Source of the DNA: an uncultured Prevotella sp.
GTDB lineage: Bacteria; Bacteroidota; Bacteroidia; Bacteroidales; Bacteroidaceae
Reading direction: 5' to 3'
Assembly (NCBI GenBank): GCA_934256705.1
Contig: CAKQPF010000039.1
Coordinates: 1 to 34,471, forward strand
Length of the DNA stretch: 34,471 nucleotides
A model generated the notes under the pieces. That model had not been told where the DNA came from. It saw nothing but the letters and a program-made list of their open reading frames with translations, and did no database searches. Positions 8,442 through 16,143 of the stretch are shown here, one piece after another (within the stretch, counting starts at the first letter, position 1; each line of letters begins with the position of its first letter). The translations under genes were made by a program, and so were the position numbers.

Positions 8442-10793
8442 ATGATAAAAAGATTATATCTTCTTCTGATTATGTTCTTCGGCATCGTTACCGCGTCTCA
8501 TGCGGTGCTGAAGGAGGACAGTCTTGCCAATACGCTCAGTCTCCTTCGCCAGGAACTGGTGAAATATCATGACGAATTGTCTGCCAAACAGGCTGCGAGC
8601 GTGTCGTCAAACCGTCGTGTCCTCTCTGTCCTGATGGAGACGGTGCAGCGCAGTAATCAGAATGCTCTCATGCTTTATTCCCAGAAGGACGGCTATGTCT
8701 TTGACCTTACGTATGCCTGCCACGAGGCGATAAAGCAGTATCACGAGTTTGAAAAGCTGCTCACGCCTTTCAAGAGCCTTGTAGGCAAGGCTGATGGAGA
8801 GGTGGAACGCTATGACAGCCTTATACACAGCCTCCGTGCCATGCCTGAGAGTATCCTCGGAAAGCAAGGAAAAAAGGACCGCAGCGTGTGTCTTGCAGTG
8901 GCTGTCAATACCAGAAGAATGCTCGTGGAGAACCAGAAACAGCTCTCGGAGTATATATATTACTATCAGGCCACGGAGAATCGACTGCGTAGTCTCGACG
9001 CTTATGCCAACAAGCGTTATAATGACATACAGACTAGCATATTCCGTAACGGTGGAGATTCGTATTTTACCATTCTCTCCCGCTTTGGCAGTTTTGTTTC
9101 CCAAACCAAGGAAAGCATCCACGAAAAGTATTTTCAGAATACCAAAGTGCGGTCACAGTGGGATGCGAGAATCATCGTCGGACTCTTCTTTGTCATCATA
9201 ATCTATGGCATAATAGCTATACTCCTCAATCAGCTCATCGTCAGACTGGTGGTCACAAGACTTATCCAGCACGGCAGATTGCAGGGCATTGCCGAATGGT
9301 TTATGCAGAAACGATTCTGCATTATCCTTGCTTCCACTGTGGTGACCTTCGCCCTGATACTCGGATTGGTGCATCTCACTACCCAGCAGAACTTCATCAT
9401 CATGGCGTCAAACCTCCTTGTGGAGTTCGCATGGTTGCTCAGCGTGATACTTATCTCACTGCTCGTCCGTGCCAAGGCGGAGCATGTCAAGTATGCCTTC
9501 CGCATCTATTCCCCTCTGATAGTCAATGGATTCGTGGTGATAAGTTTCCGAATCATCCTGATTCCTAATGACCTCGTCAATCTTATCTTCCCGCCGATTC
9601 TTCTCGTCTGTGCGCTTTGGCAGTGGAATATCATTCTGCGCCATAGGAAGAATGTGGATATGAACGACAAATATTACGCTTATATCTCGCAGTTCGTATT
9701 CGTCGTGTCGCTGGTAAGTTCGATGGTCGGCTACACATTGCTTTCCGTCCAGATACTGATATGGTGGATAATGCAGCTCACTTGCATACTTACGATTACC
9801 TGCATCCGTGACTGGTTTGACGAACTCAGCAAGCGCAAGCACCTCGAAGACTTGCCGATTACCAGGAATTGGCATTACAATTTCTTCTCGAAAGTGCTGC
9901 TTCCTGTGGCAGGATTCTTCTCTGTATTGCTCAGCGTGTATTGGGCGGCAGATGTGTTCAATCTTTCCCAGTTGGCAAAAGAGAAGTTCGTGGAGTATTT
10001 TGTCGATATAAACGGATTGCGACTGAGTGTTTGCAACATATACGTAGTCATCGTGTTGTGGTTCATGTTCAAGTATGTCAATGACACGATAAAGGCTTTC
10101 GTGGCGCTGTTCTACAGAAAGACGAGTCCGGAAACGGCGGATTCACGCATCGGCATGATAAACAATGTGCTGCAGGTGGTGGTCTGGGGCGCGTGGCTTC
10201 TTGTCAGTCTGGCCATCATGCGTATCAGTAACAACTGGATTCTCGTCATCGGCGGCGGTCTTTCCACAGGCGTCGGCTTCGCCTCAAAGGACATTCTGGA
10301 GAACATCTACTATGGCCTTTCCCTCATGGCAGGTCGTATTCGCATCGGTGATATGATAGTCTGTGACGGCATACGCGGTCGGGTGACCAGCATTTCATAT
10401 ACCAGTACGATGCTCACAGCCACCGACGGATCAGTCATTGCCTTCACCAATTCGCAGCTTTTTGCCAAGAATTATCAGAACATGACGCGCAATCATGGAT
10501 GGGAATGCCATGTTCTCGATGTGGGAGTGGCTTACGGCACTGACGTAAGAAAGTGCAAGCAGCTGCTTCTCGATGCAGTTTCACAGTTGGATTGCATCAA
10601 CAAGGAGAAGGGCGTAAAGGTGGTGCTGAAGAGTCTTGGCGACTCTGCATTGATACTGAAGGTACTCGTCTGGCTACGGGTGGAAACGCAGTATGCCGAT
10701 GATGGCATAGTCCTTGAATGCATATATAACACGCTCAATGACAATTCGATAGAGATACCGTTCCCTCAGACCGATGTCCACATGAAAGAATAA
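8442..10793 (+). CDS. Large MscS-family mechanosensitive channel
   Basis: This is an inner-membrane channel likely to release solutes on osmotic downshift. It has a signal peptide (ending near SHA at residue 21) and a periplasmic, mostly helical region to about residue 240. About ten membrane segments follow. The MscS core begins near residue 573: the pore-lining segment contains ILVIGGGLSTGVGFASKDILENIYYG, followed by the beta domain (MAGRIRIGDMIVCDGIRGRVTSISYTS) and the cytoplasmic alpha-beta domain. The length of 783 residues places it with the large MscK/YbdG-like multi-domain members. The cardiolipin-synthase-like gene follows after 30 bases, so the two are probably co-transcribed; both concern the membrane. 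Confidence 0.92.
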   Translation: MIKRLYLLLIMFFGIVTASHAVLKEDSLANTLSLLRQELVKYHDELSAKQAASVSSNRRVLSVLMETVQRSNQNALMLYSQKDGYVFDLTYACHEAIKQYHEFEKLLTPFKSLVGKADGEVERYDSLIHSLRAMPESILGKQGKKDRSVCLAVAVNTRRMLVENQKQLSEYIYYYQATENRLRSLDAYANKRYNDIQTSIFRNGGDSYFTILSRFGSFVSQTKESIHEKYFQNTKVRSQWDARIIVGLFFVIIIYGIIAILLNQLIVRLVVTRLIQHGRLQGIAEWFMQKRFCIILASTVVTFALILGLVHLTTQQNFIIMASNLLVEFAWLLSVILISLLVRAKAEHVKYAFRIYSPLIVNGFVVISFRIILIPNDLVNLIFPPILLVCALWQWNIILRHRKNVDMNDKYYAYISQFVFVVSLVSSMVGYTLLSVQILIWWIMQLTCILTITCIRDWFDELSKRKHLEDLPITRNWHYNFFSKVLLPVAGFFSVLLSVYWAADVFNLSQLAKEKFVEYFVDINGLRLSVCNIYVVIVLWFMFKYVNDTIKAFVALFYRKTSPETADSRIGMINNVLQVVVWGAWLLVSLAIMRISNNWILVIGGGLSTGVGFASKDILENIYYGLSLMAGRIRIGDMIVCDGIRGRVTSISYTSTMLTATDGSVIAFTNSQLFAKNYQNMTRNHGWECHVLDVGVAYGTDVRKCKQLLLDAVSQLDCINKEKGVKVVLKSLGDSALILKVLVWLRVETQYADDGIVLECIYNTLNDNSIEIPFPQTDVHMKE

Positions 10794-10823
10794 GAATAAA
10801 CAAGAAACTTAATAATAATAGAA

Positions 10824-12089
10824 GTGCTGAAAAGATACATTTCAGGAATAATAATCCTGATGAGCTTTATGGGCGCGAAAGCCCAGACGTCAGATTCACT
10901 AATCGTAGATATTATGCGCAAAGAGGGCGTCTCTTTCTCGCATGACAACAGTGTCACCCTGCTCACATCAGGCAGAGAGAAATTTCAGGATATGTTTGCC
11001 GCCATACGACAGGCAAGGAAAAGCATCCATCTGGAGTATTTCAATTTCCGCAATGACTCCATTGCCAATGCCCTTTTCGACCTTCTCGCCCAGAAAGTGG
11101 CTGAAGGTGTGGAGGTTCGTGCGCTGTTTGACGGTTTCGGAAACGACTCCAACAACAAGCCGTTGAGAAAGAAGCACGTCGAGTATCAGCGCAGTCGAGG
11201 CATCCAGCTCTATGAGTTTGACCCGATACGTTTCCCTTGGATCAATCACGTATTCCATCGCGACCATCGCAAAATCGTGGTCATAGATGGACGAATAGCC
11301 TACACCGGCGGAATGAATGTGGCTGATTACTACATCAAAGGCACGGAAGTGGTGGGCGAATGGCATGATATGCACTGCCGAATAGAGGGCGAAGAGGTGG
11401 ATAATCTACAGCGTATCTTCCTCAGAATGTGGCATCGCGTGACTGGCGAAACCATTACAGGCGACCAGTATTTCCGTCAGACTTGGGACAACTCCGCCTT
11501 CACCGGACTCAAGCCGGACACCACATCCACTGCCGGACACAAGATGGTGGGCATTGCAAACCGTGAGCCCCACCGCACTCCAAAGGTGATGCGACGCTTT
11601 TATGTCGGTGCTATAAACAGTGCAAAGGACAGTATCAAACTCCTGAATCCTTACCTTACGCTCACTCATTCCGTCAAGAAAGCAATCAAGCGTGCGCTCA
11701 AACGTGGCGTGAAAGTTGAGGTGATGCTCGCTGAAAAGAGTGATATTCCGCTTACTCCCGACTGTGCTTTCTTTAATCTCCACTGGATGATGAAAAAGGG
11801 AGCGGAAGTATGGATATTCCAGGGCGGCTTCCATCATACGAAGGTCATAATGGTGGATGGCAAGTTCTGCACTGTAGGCAGCACAAACCTTGATGCGCGC
11901 TCGCTCAGATGGGATTATGAAGAGAATGCCATCATCATCGACAAGCCTACCACTCATGAGCTTTCCACGCTCTTCGACCGTGACAAGAAGCGCAGTTTCC
12001 GCCTTACCAGAGATAATTGGAAGACTTGGAAGTCATGCGGACAGCGTTTCAAATGCTGGTTTGCACATTTATTTGCCACTTGGCTATAG
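10824..12089 (+). CDS. cls: Cardiolipin synthase-like phospholipase D protein
   Basis: Two HKD motifs show the PLD superfamily: HRDHRKIVVIDGRIAYTGGMN at about residue 146 and HHTKVIMVDGKFCTVGSTNLD at about residue 336. Spacing and length (421 residues) match cardiolipin synthases, which join two phosphatidylglycerols. I use the GTG at 10824 as start because it gives a signal-anchor-like N-terminus (KRYISGIIILMSFMGAKAQ). Unlike ClsA it has one N-terminal hydrophobic segment, not two, and the cleavable look (AKAQ) suggests a periplasmic face. It probably forms an operon with the upstream MscS-type gene. Another PLD-type phosphatidyltransferase activity cannot be excluded. Confidence 0.85.
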   Translation: MLKRYISGIIILMSFMGAKAQTSDSLIVDIMRKEGVSFSHDNSVTLLTSGREKFQDMFAAIRQARKSIHLEYFNFRNDSIANALFDLLAQKVAEGVEVRALFDGFGNDSNNKPLRKKHVEYQRSRGIQLYEFDPIRFPWINHVFHRDHRKIVVIDGRIAYTGGMNVADYYIKGTEVVGEWHDMHCRIEGEEVDNLQRIFLRMWHRVTGETITGDQYFRQTWDNSAFTGLKPDTTSTAGHKMVGIANREPHRTPKVMRRFYVGAINSAKDSIKLLNPYLTLTHSVKKAIKRALKRGVKVEVMLAEKSDIPLTPDCAFFNLHWMMKKGAEVWIFQGGFHHTKVIMVDGKFCTVGSTNLDARSLRWDYEENAIIIDKPTTHELSTLFDRDKKRSFRLTRDNWKTWKSCGQRFKCWFAHLFATWL

Positions 12090-12120
12090 GCTTTATAGTT
12101 CTGTATCTTAATATTTTATG

Positions 12121-12191
12121 TTTAGGCTGGAAGCCTATACCGAGCATTTCGGGTCTTTATCGTGATGCTCAGTATAGGCTTTCAGCCTAAA
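12121..12191. terminator. Long hairpin after the cls-like gene
   Basis: A 27-bp inverted repeat (12121-12147 with 12165-12191) with only two mismatches and a 17-base loop starts 31 bases after the stop codon. It is GC-richer than its surroundings and is followed by ATTTGTTTG rather than a clean T run. It may be a terminator or mRNA 3' stabiliser, or a copy of an intergenic repeat family. Confidence 0.6.
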
Positions 12192-12414
12192 TTTGTTTGT
12201 GGAATCCATATCCGTATTGTCGCATCCCAAAGATGATTGGCAGTTTCCTTCTTTATGCAAGTCCTTTGGATAATCTGCACAATCTGAAAAAATCCCAGTT
12301 TTTCCACTTTTCTTTTTAATGGATATACGTGTTGATATTCAGTTGCTTGTAAATGCAAATTGCTTGATTTTCGTCAAAAAAGATGACAAAAAGAGTGAAA
12401 AATGATAAAAATAC

Positions 12415-12513
12415 TTGCTATAATATGGAATAATCCATATCTTTGCAGTGTGTTTTTCATAGTATTAGATTTAAGGTTAACAAAGGTTGGGTCACAGCGG
12501 TGACCCTTTTTTT
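12415..12513 (+). ncRNA. Candidate short RNA: promoter plus terminator
   Basis: An ideal promoter (TTG 12415-12417, 20-base spacer, TATCTTTG 12438-12445) is followed only about 45 bases later by a strong intrinsic terminator: stem GGGTCAC/GTGACCC (12489-12495 with 12500-12506), a four-base loop and seven T residues (12507-12513). The expected transcript runs from about 12452 to 12513, roughly 60 nt. No ORF of meaning fits inside. It resembles no RNA family that I recognise. It could also be a decayed leader whose gene is lost. Confidence 0.6.
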
Positions 12514-12801
12514 ATGCCTGTTTGCTTGTCTTTTTGCTTCCTTTTCTTTTCCTGTCTTAGTCTGTGTATTCATTAGTCAGGTCTTTATCATATTGCTTTG
12601 CATGAGCTGGCGTTTTGCTATTTGTAAGTAAAAGCGTGGTTTTGCTTACATATTGCTAAATCAAAACTCTCCACTTTACTTGCCCTTTTTCGTCAAGCCT
12701 GCAGCCCTTGAAACGTGTTGTTCATCATTTGTCGCTGTCAAAATGTCGGGTTTCTCCATGATTTCAATGCTTTCATAGGATAAAATCACGGTTTTTATCA
12801 T
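12514..12801. other. Gene-free stretch
   Basis: This AT-rich sequence lies between the short terminator and the second 22-bp array. I see no credible ORF, promoter or strong hairpin. Confidence 0.5.
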
Positions 12802-12933
12802 GTAAAAGGTGCTCCATCGCATTGTAAAAGCTAAGTTGTTACCGCCTAATATCTATGCTTTTACCTTCCAATATCTATGTTATTACCCTCCAATAACTAT
12901 GCTTTTACCCTCTAAAAGCTATGCTTTAGCAAT
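12802..12933. repeat. 22-bp-period tandem array 2
   Basis: Units of exactly 22 bp start at 12824, 12846, 12868, 12890 and 12912, with a degenerate one at 12802. Cores such as AATATCTATG, AATAACTATGCTTTTACC and AAAAGCTATG match array 1 at 449-577: the 12-base word AATAACTATGCT is identical in both. Units touch without spacers. No coding function is apparent. Confidence 0.8.
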
Positions 12934-12994
12934 ATAAATGTTGTGATATTTGTAAATGAATACATAAAATCCTTACATTCAGTATTATACGAAT

Positions 12995-13062
12995 AATGGC
13001 CGAGAGTCGCGAATTCCAGCACGAAAATACGTTCGTAATGAAATTCGCAATTCTCAGCCATT
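12995..13062. repeat. Imperfect 23-bp inverted repeat
   Basis: Arms 12995-13017 and 13040-13062 match at 19 of 23 positions, all differences being transitions. The 22-base loop contains a smaller stem (ACGAA with TTCGT). It lies between the 22-bp array and the truncated repeat copy at 13090. It may be a member of an intergenic repeat family. Confidence 0.6.
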
Positions 13063-13089
13063 GTGCGAAAAGCAAAGTGTAAGCAAAAC

Positions 13090-13178
13090 GGCACTTTTAC
13101 TTTCTGAACTTTCTGTATAGCTTCCATCCCAGGATGGCACCGTCAATGATGCCCATTCCGGTGGTTGCCATTGCCATG
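13090..13178. repeat. 89-bp direct repeat, left copy
   Basis: This copy matches 13946-14034 at 88 of 89 bases. On the minus strand it encodes the last 26 residues of the small protein at 13953-14207 (from MAMATTGMG to the stop) but lacks the rest of that gene. The two copies bracket a 767-base segment carrying only the HepT/MntA pair. Confidence 0.95.
13093..13177 (-). pseudogene. 3' fragment of the 84-aa protein gene
   Basis: This is the duplicated C-terminal end of the gene at 13953-14207, starting exactly at an internal ATG codon and keeping the same stop codon. Upstream of it the sequence is unrelated to the parent gene. It is probably a relic of the event that placed the toxin-antitoxin pair here, not a working gene. 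Confidence 0.7.
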
Positions 13179-13231
13179 TTCTTTTCTGAAATAAGATATT
13201 TGTTTTCTTTAGACAGACGAAACGATAACCT

Positions 13232-13618
13232 TTATTCATAATCCTCGATTATTCTTTCGATGGTATTGTCAAGAGGAACTAAGTTGTTTCTGATAATCTT
13301 GAAAATAATAGTGTAGTTTACGTTGGCATAATCATGTGATATTATATTACGTAAACCAATAATGTTTCGCCAAGGTATATTGTCATAATTCTTGAATATT
13401 TCACCATCAGTCATGTCATATAATGTCCGTATGGCTTCACCTATAATTTGTAGGCGGAGAATACTTGCATCAAGCATGGCCATACCTGTTGGAGAACAGA
13501 GAAATTCGTCCTCTGTTTCATAACCTTTACACCATTCCTGTATAAGAGAGATAGCTTCTCTTATCTGTTGCAAACGGTCTGTTATTATGTCTTTATGCCA
13601 TGATTGCATCCTTCTCAA
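13232..13618 (-). CDS. hepT: HepT-like HEPN toxin (DUF86)
   Basis: This is a small helical HEPN-domain RNase of the HepT family. The catalytic RX4HXY motif reads RNIISHDY near residue 90, with its Arg, His and the Tyr that the partner antitoxin modifies. The length of 128 residues is usual (110-140). Its start overlaps the end of the MntA gene by 26 bases; the second Met, three codons in, is an alternative start. MntA and HepT together form a type VII toxin-antitoxin system in which MntA adds AMP to the HepT Tyr. The pair lies between two 89-bp direct repeats and is probably an acquired module. Confidence 0.9.
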   Translation of the reverse strand: MRRMQSWHKDIITDRLQQIREAISLIQEWCKGYETEDEFLCSPTGMAMLDASILRLQIIGEAIRTLYDMTDGEIFKNYDNIPWRNIIGLRNIISHDYANVNYTIIFKIIRNNLVPLDNTIERIIEDYE

Positions 13619-13886
13619 TGTTTTTCAGGAATAAAGGGCGAAGGAACTTATGCAGATGAACGAGATCCACTTTGCAGCCACAAAGTTTCTCTAAATCGTC
13701 ATGAATGTTGCATAGTATGAAATAGTCAGGCTCCTTTATATCCACAAAAATATCCAGGTCGCTATTATTATTTTGTTCACCACGAGCTACAGATCCAAAG
13801 ATTCCGATTCTCTGGATTCCTAATCTTGCGGCATTTCTTTCTCTGTACTGCTTCAGCAAGTTGATATAATAGGATGCGGATTTCAT
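13593..13886 (-). CDS. mntA: MntA-like nucleotidyltransferase antitoxin
   Basis: This is a minimal nucleotidyltransferase with the hallmark GSX10DXD motif (GSVARGEQNNNSDLD) near residues 31-45 and a third acidic position at VDLVHL (Asp near residue 74). The length of 97 residues is normal. By analogy with studied pairs it AMPylates the Tyr of the HEPN toxin and blocks it. It is the first gene of the pair and overlaps hepT, so the two are translated together. The N-terminal sequence MKSASYYINLLKQYRERNAARLG is a typical helix before the motif. The start ATG complements 13884-13886. Confidence 0.92.
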   Translation of the reverse strand: MKSASYYINLLKQYRERNAARLGIQRIGIFGSVARGEQNNNSDLDIFVDIKEPDYFILCNIHDDLEKLCGCKVDLVHLHKFLRPLFLKNIEKDAIMA

Positions 13887-13945
13887 TGTGTATTTATGTT
13901 TTTATATACAAAATACCAGAAGCATCCGTTTTAGTTTGAATGCGA

Positions 13946-14034
13946 GGCACTTTTACTTTCTGAACTTTCTGTATAGCTTCCATCCCAGTATGGCACCGTC
14001 AATGATGCCCATTCCGGTGGTTGCCATTGCCATG
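13946..14034. repeat. 89-bp direct repeat, right copy
   Basis: This is the partner of 13090-13178, with one mismatch (T here at 13989 for G there). It forms the 3' end of the intact small gene 13953-14207 plus 7 bases past its stop codon. Recombination between the copies would remove the toxin-antitoxin pair and leave the gene whole. Confidence 0.95.
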
Positions 14035-14207
14035 ATGCGCTGGGTCGGGGTCTTTGGCAGGCTGCTTTTTTCTTCATGGAAGAGCCCGTGCCAGAGACGA
14101 TGTATCTTGTTCTCTTGCTCGTTAAGCTGCTTTTGCAGTTCCATCTTGCGTGCACGGATGGCAAGCAGCGAGTTGTAATGCTGGTGTGGAGTGTTTTCTG
14201 TCATCAT
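13953..14207 (-). CDS. Small hypothetical protein, 84 aa
   Basis: I do not recognise a family. The first half is charged and probably helical (RARKMELQKQLNEQENKIHRLWHGLF); the C-terminal part (MAMATTGMGIIDGAILGWKLYRKFRK) looks like a short glycine-rich membrane segment with a basic end. It overlaps the upstream holin-like gene by 4 bases (ATGA type), so it is translationally coupled to it and probably works with it and the YtxH-like gene at the membrane. Its last 26 codons are duplicated at 13093-13177. Confidence 0.75.
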   Translation of the reverse strand: MMTENTPHQHYNSLLAIRARKMELQKQLNEQENKIHRLWHGLFHEEKSSLPKTPTQRIMAMATTGMGIIDGAILGWKLYRKFRK

Positions 14208-14557
14208 TTTTCTAATAGAATGCTTGCGAGGAAATGTACGAGCGGACGCTCAATCCATGCCTTCCTCTTGCTGTAAACAATCAGGAAGAGAACGAGATAA
14301 AAGCCTGATACGCAGAGGAAACCGGTGACTATGGAGTCGAATACCGCTGCCAATGCGTAAGCTCCGGCGAATGAGAGGTAGGTGACAATCGCACAGAAGA
14401 TCAGGGAGAGCACGAGGGTGAGGATGAGCGCTGTGATGATTCTCACTATCTTCTCTGTCGCGTCAAGGCGGAAAATCTCCAGTTTGAGGTTGCCGTATTT
14501 CTTCAGTTCCTCTACCAACTGTGCTATAGACTCTATGTTGTTGTCGTTTGAAAACAT
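14204..14557 (-). CDS. Phage-holin-like membrane protein (holin 3_6 superfamily type)
   Basis: This 117-residue protein has an amphipathic N-terminus (ESIAQLVEELKKYGNLKLEIFRLDATEK) and two strong membrane segments (about residues 38-62 and 70-95). The layout fits the Phage_holin_3_6/DUF1469 group found in many chromosomes without any phage. No lysis gene or other phage gene is near, so a role in envelope physiology is more likely than lysis. It lies between a YtxH-like gene and the 84-aa gene, which it overlaps. Confidence 0.75.
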   Translation of the reverse strand: MFSNDNNIESIAQLVEELKKYGNLKLEIFRLDATEKIVRIITALILTLVLSLIFCAIVTYLSFAGAYALAAVFDSIVTGFLCVSGFYLVLFLIVYSKRKAWIERPLVHFLASILLEK

Positions 14558-14716
14558 GCTTTGTCAGTTCGTATGTTTGTCTTTTGTTGAAATGTCTGTA
14601 TGTCCTTGTATGCCTTTGGCTTGCCTTTTCCTCTCGATGGATGTAGGAGAAGTAAAAGGATGGCGAAAGACATACAAGGAAATCATGTCGTGAAAGCCAA
14701 TGCTTGGCCCTTCGTC

Positions 14717-14929
14717 TTATTCTACGCTGTCAGCTTCCTGCACTTCGCTGACGAGCTCTTCTACCTGCTTGCGTGTGAGCTTGACATCGTGCTTGTCGCA
14801 GAAATCCTTCACAGCATCGGTAATCTTTGTGCGGGTGTCTGATCCCTTTTCAGGAGCAACGAGGAGTCCTATTACTGCGCCAGCAACGGCACCGCCGATG
14901 AATGCGCCAATGTAACCTAATGATTTCAT
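14717..14929 (-). CDS. YtxH-domain small membrane protein
   Basis: This 70-residue protein has one glycine-rich membrane helix (YIGAFIGGAVAGAVIGLLVAPEKG) followed by a helical acidic tail, the pattern of YtxH/YhaH proteins linked to envelope stress. It is the first gene of a minus-strand operon with the holin-like and 84-aa genes and has a well-formed promoter at 14977-15006. The 159-base gap to the next gene contains an imperfect inverted repeat (around 14611-14684) that may set relative expression. Confidence 0.85.
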   Translation of the reverse strand: MKSLGYIGAFIGGAVAGAVIGLLVAPEKGSDTRTKITDAVKDFCDKHDVKLTRKQVEELVSEVQEADSVE

Positions 14930-14976
14930 AGCCTTATGGTTTTATTGTGTTAATAATGTGAATGTTCTTTCAAGTG

Positions 14977-15006
14977 CAAATATACTAATTCTTTTCCTAA
15001 CGGCAA
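14977..15006 (-). promoter_or_regulatory. Promoter of the YtxH/holin-like operon
   Basis: On the minus strand TTG (15004-15006), 19 bases and TATATTTG (14977-14984) match the Bacteroidetes consensus, about 48 bases upstream of the start codon. Confidence 0.75.
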
Positions 15007-15099
15007 GAATTTTCATGTTAAAAACTTTAAACCACTGTGTCTTTTTCTTTTATTTGGCAGTTTAATGTCTGATTTAACAAACTTTATGTGCGTTCTTTA

Positions 15100-15129
15100 T
15101 TTGGATTTAGAGGTTTTTTTGTAATTTTG
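15100..15129 (+). promoter_or_regulatory. Promoter of the SPOR lipoprotein gene
   Basis: TTTG (15100-15103), 18 bases and TAATTTTG (15122-15129) fit the consensus with a spacer one base short. It lies about 55 bases upstream of the start codon. Confidence 0.65.
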
Positions 15130-15184
15130 TGGGCAAAATATTCATAAAGCGAAAATACAAATCAAAAAATTAATTTATAAAGAT

Positions 15185-15673
15185 ATGAAGAAATTATTCG
15201 TACTCGGTGCAGCAGTGTTGGCTGTAGCAGCTATGACAAGTTGTAAAACTTCTAAGGAGAGCGCTTACCGTAAGGCTTACGAGAAGGCTAAGGCTCAGGA
15301 GCAGGTTGTCGAGCAGCAGCCTACCCAGCAGGTGGTTGAGACACCGGTTGTGACACCTGTTCAGTCCGTGCAGAGCAAGGTAGTGGACAACTATGACAAC
15401 GAGGCTGTCCGTCAGGAGAACCTTACCGTGGTAAACGGTGCTGGCCTCAAGGCTTACTCTGTAGTGGTTGGTTCTTTCGGTGTGAAGGCTAATGCGGAAG
15501 GACTTCAGCGCACTCTCAACAATGCTGGCTATCAGGCGCAGATCGCTTACAACAATGCCCGCAATATGTACCGCGTTGTAGCTACTACATTCGCAAGCAA
15601 GGCAGATGCAGTAAACAGCCGCAACCAGCTCCGTGCCACTTATCCGGACGCTTGGCTCCTCTTTAATAAGTAA
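15185..15673 (+). CDS. SPOR-domain lipoprotein
   Basis: The signal peptide ends in a lipobox (AAMTSC), so the mature protein starts at Cys20 and is a lipoprotein. A Gln/Val/Pro-rich linker (about residues 35-75) leads to a C-terminal SPOR domain (AYSVVVGSFGVKANAEGLQRTLNNAGY to the end), which binds denuded peptidoglycan glycans at division sites. The length is 162 residues. ruvX follows after 6 bases, so the two are co-transcribed. Its exact role is not known from the sequence. Confidence 0.88.
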   Translation: MKKLFVLGAAVLAVAAMTSCKTSKESAYRKAYEKAKAQEQVVEQQPTQQVVETPVVTPVQSVQSKVVDNYDNEAVRQENLTVVNGAGLKAYSVVVGSFGVKANAEGLQRTLNNAGYQAQIAYNNARNMYRVVATTFASKADAVNSRNQLRATYPDAWLLFNK

Positions 15674-15679
15674 GTTGGC

Positions 15680-16099
15680 GTGGGTCGAATATTATCTATA
15701 GACTACGGAAAAAAACGTACAGGACTGGCAGTGACCGATCCATTGCAGATTATTGCTAATGGATTGGCCACTGTCAGTACTCATTTGTTGTGGGATTACC
15801 TGCAGGAGTATATCTCGCATGAGAATGTGGAAAGGGTGGTAATCGGAAAGCCTACTCAGCCTAATGGCGCTCCAAGTGAGAATCTTCAGCGGGTGCAGGC
15901 TTTCGTCAACAGGTGGAAAAAAGCGCATCCGGAGATACCGATGGAGTATTATGACGAGCGTTTTACCTCCGTTTTGGCGCACCGCACCATGATTGATGCC
16001 GGACTGAAGAAGAAAGCTCGTCAGGACAAGGCACTCGTGGATGAAATCAGTGCCACAATTATCCTGCAGGACTATATGGCAAGCCGCAAGGGATTTTGA
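15680..16099 (+). CDS. ruvX: RuvX/YqgF-family putative Holliday junction resolvase
   Basis: This RNase H-like fold protein is implicated in pre-16S rRNA 5' end processing and/or Holliday junction resolution. Family motifs are GRILSIDYGKKRTGLAVTD at the N-terminus (catalytic Asp), the VVIGKP strand, YDERFTS (Glu), and the C-terminal DKALVDEISATIILQDY. The length of 139 residues is normal. The start codon is GTG at 15680; it lies 6 bases after the SPOR gene stop and gives the expected N-terminus. def follows 44 bases downstream. Confidence 0.95.
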   Translation: MGRILSIDYGKKRTGLAVTDPLQIIANGLATVSTHLLWDYLQEYISHENVERVVIGKPTQPNGAPSENLQRVQAFVNRWKKAHPEIPMEYYDERFTSVLAHRTMIDAGLKKKARQDKALVDEISATIILQDYMASRKGF

Positions 16100-16143
16100 A
16101 TGCCATTTGCCATGACAATCAGTGATTATCGAAAGTAGAAAGA

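Noticed and set aside
12443..12631. A 62-aa ORF (hydrophobic, phenylalanine-rich)
   Set aside because: It starts at a TTG inside the promoter -7 box, runs through a strong intrinsic terminator and looks like a by-product of T-rich DNA.
12912..13127. A 71-aa minus-strand ORF
   Set aside because: It starts inside the duplicated gene end in a different frame and runs through an inverted repeat and the 22-bp array; no protein-like pattern.
14204..14557. The holin-like gene as evidence of a prophage
   Set aside because: No lysin, capsid, tail, integrase or repressor gene is nearby; this protein type is common in bacterial chromosomes.
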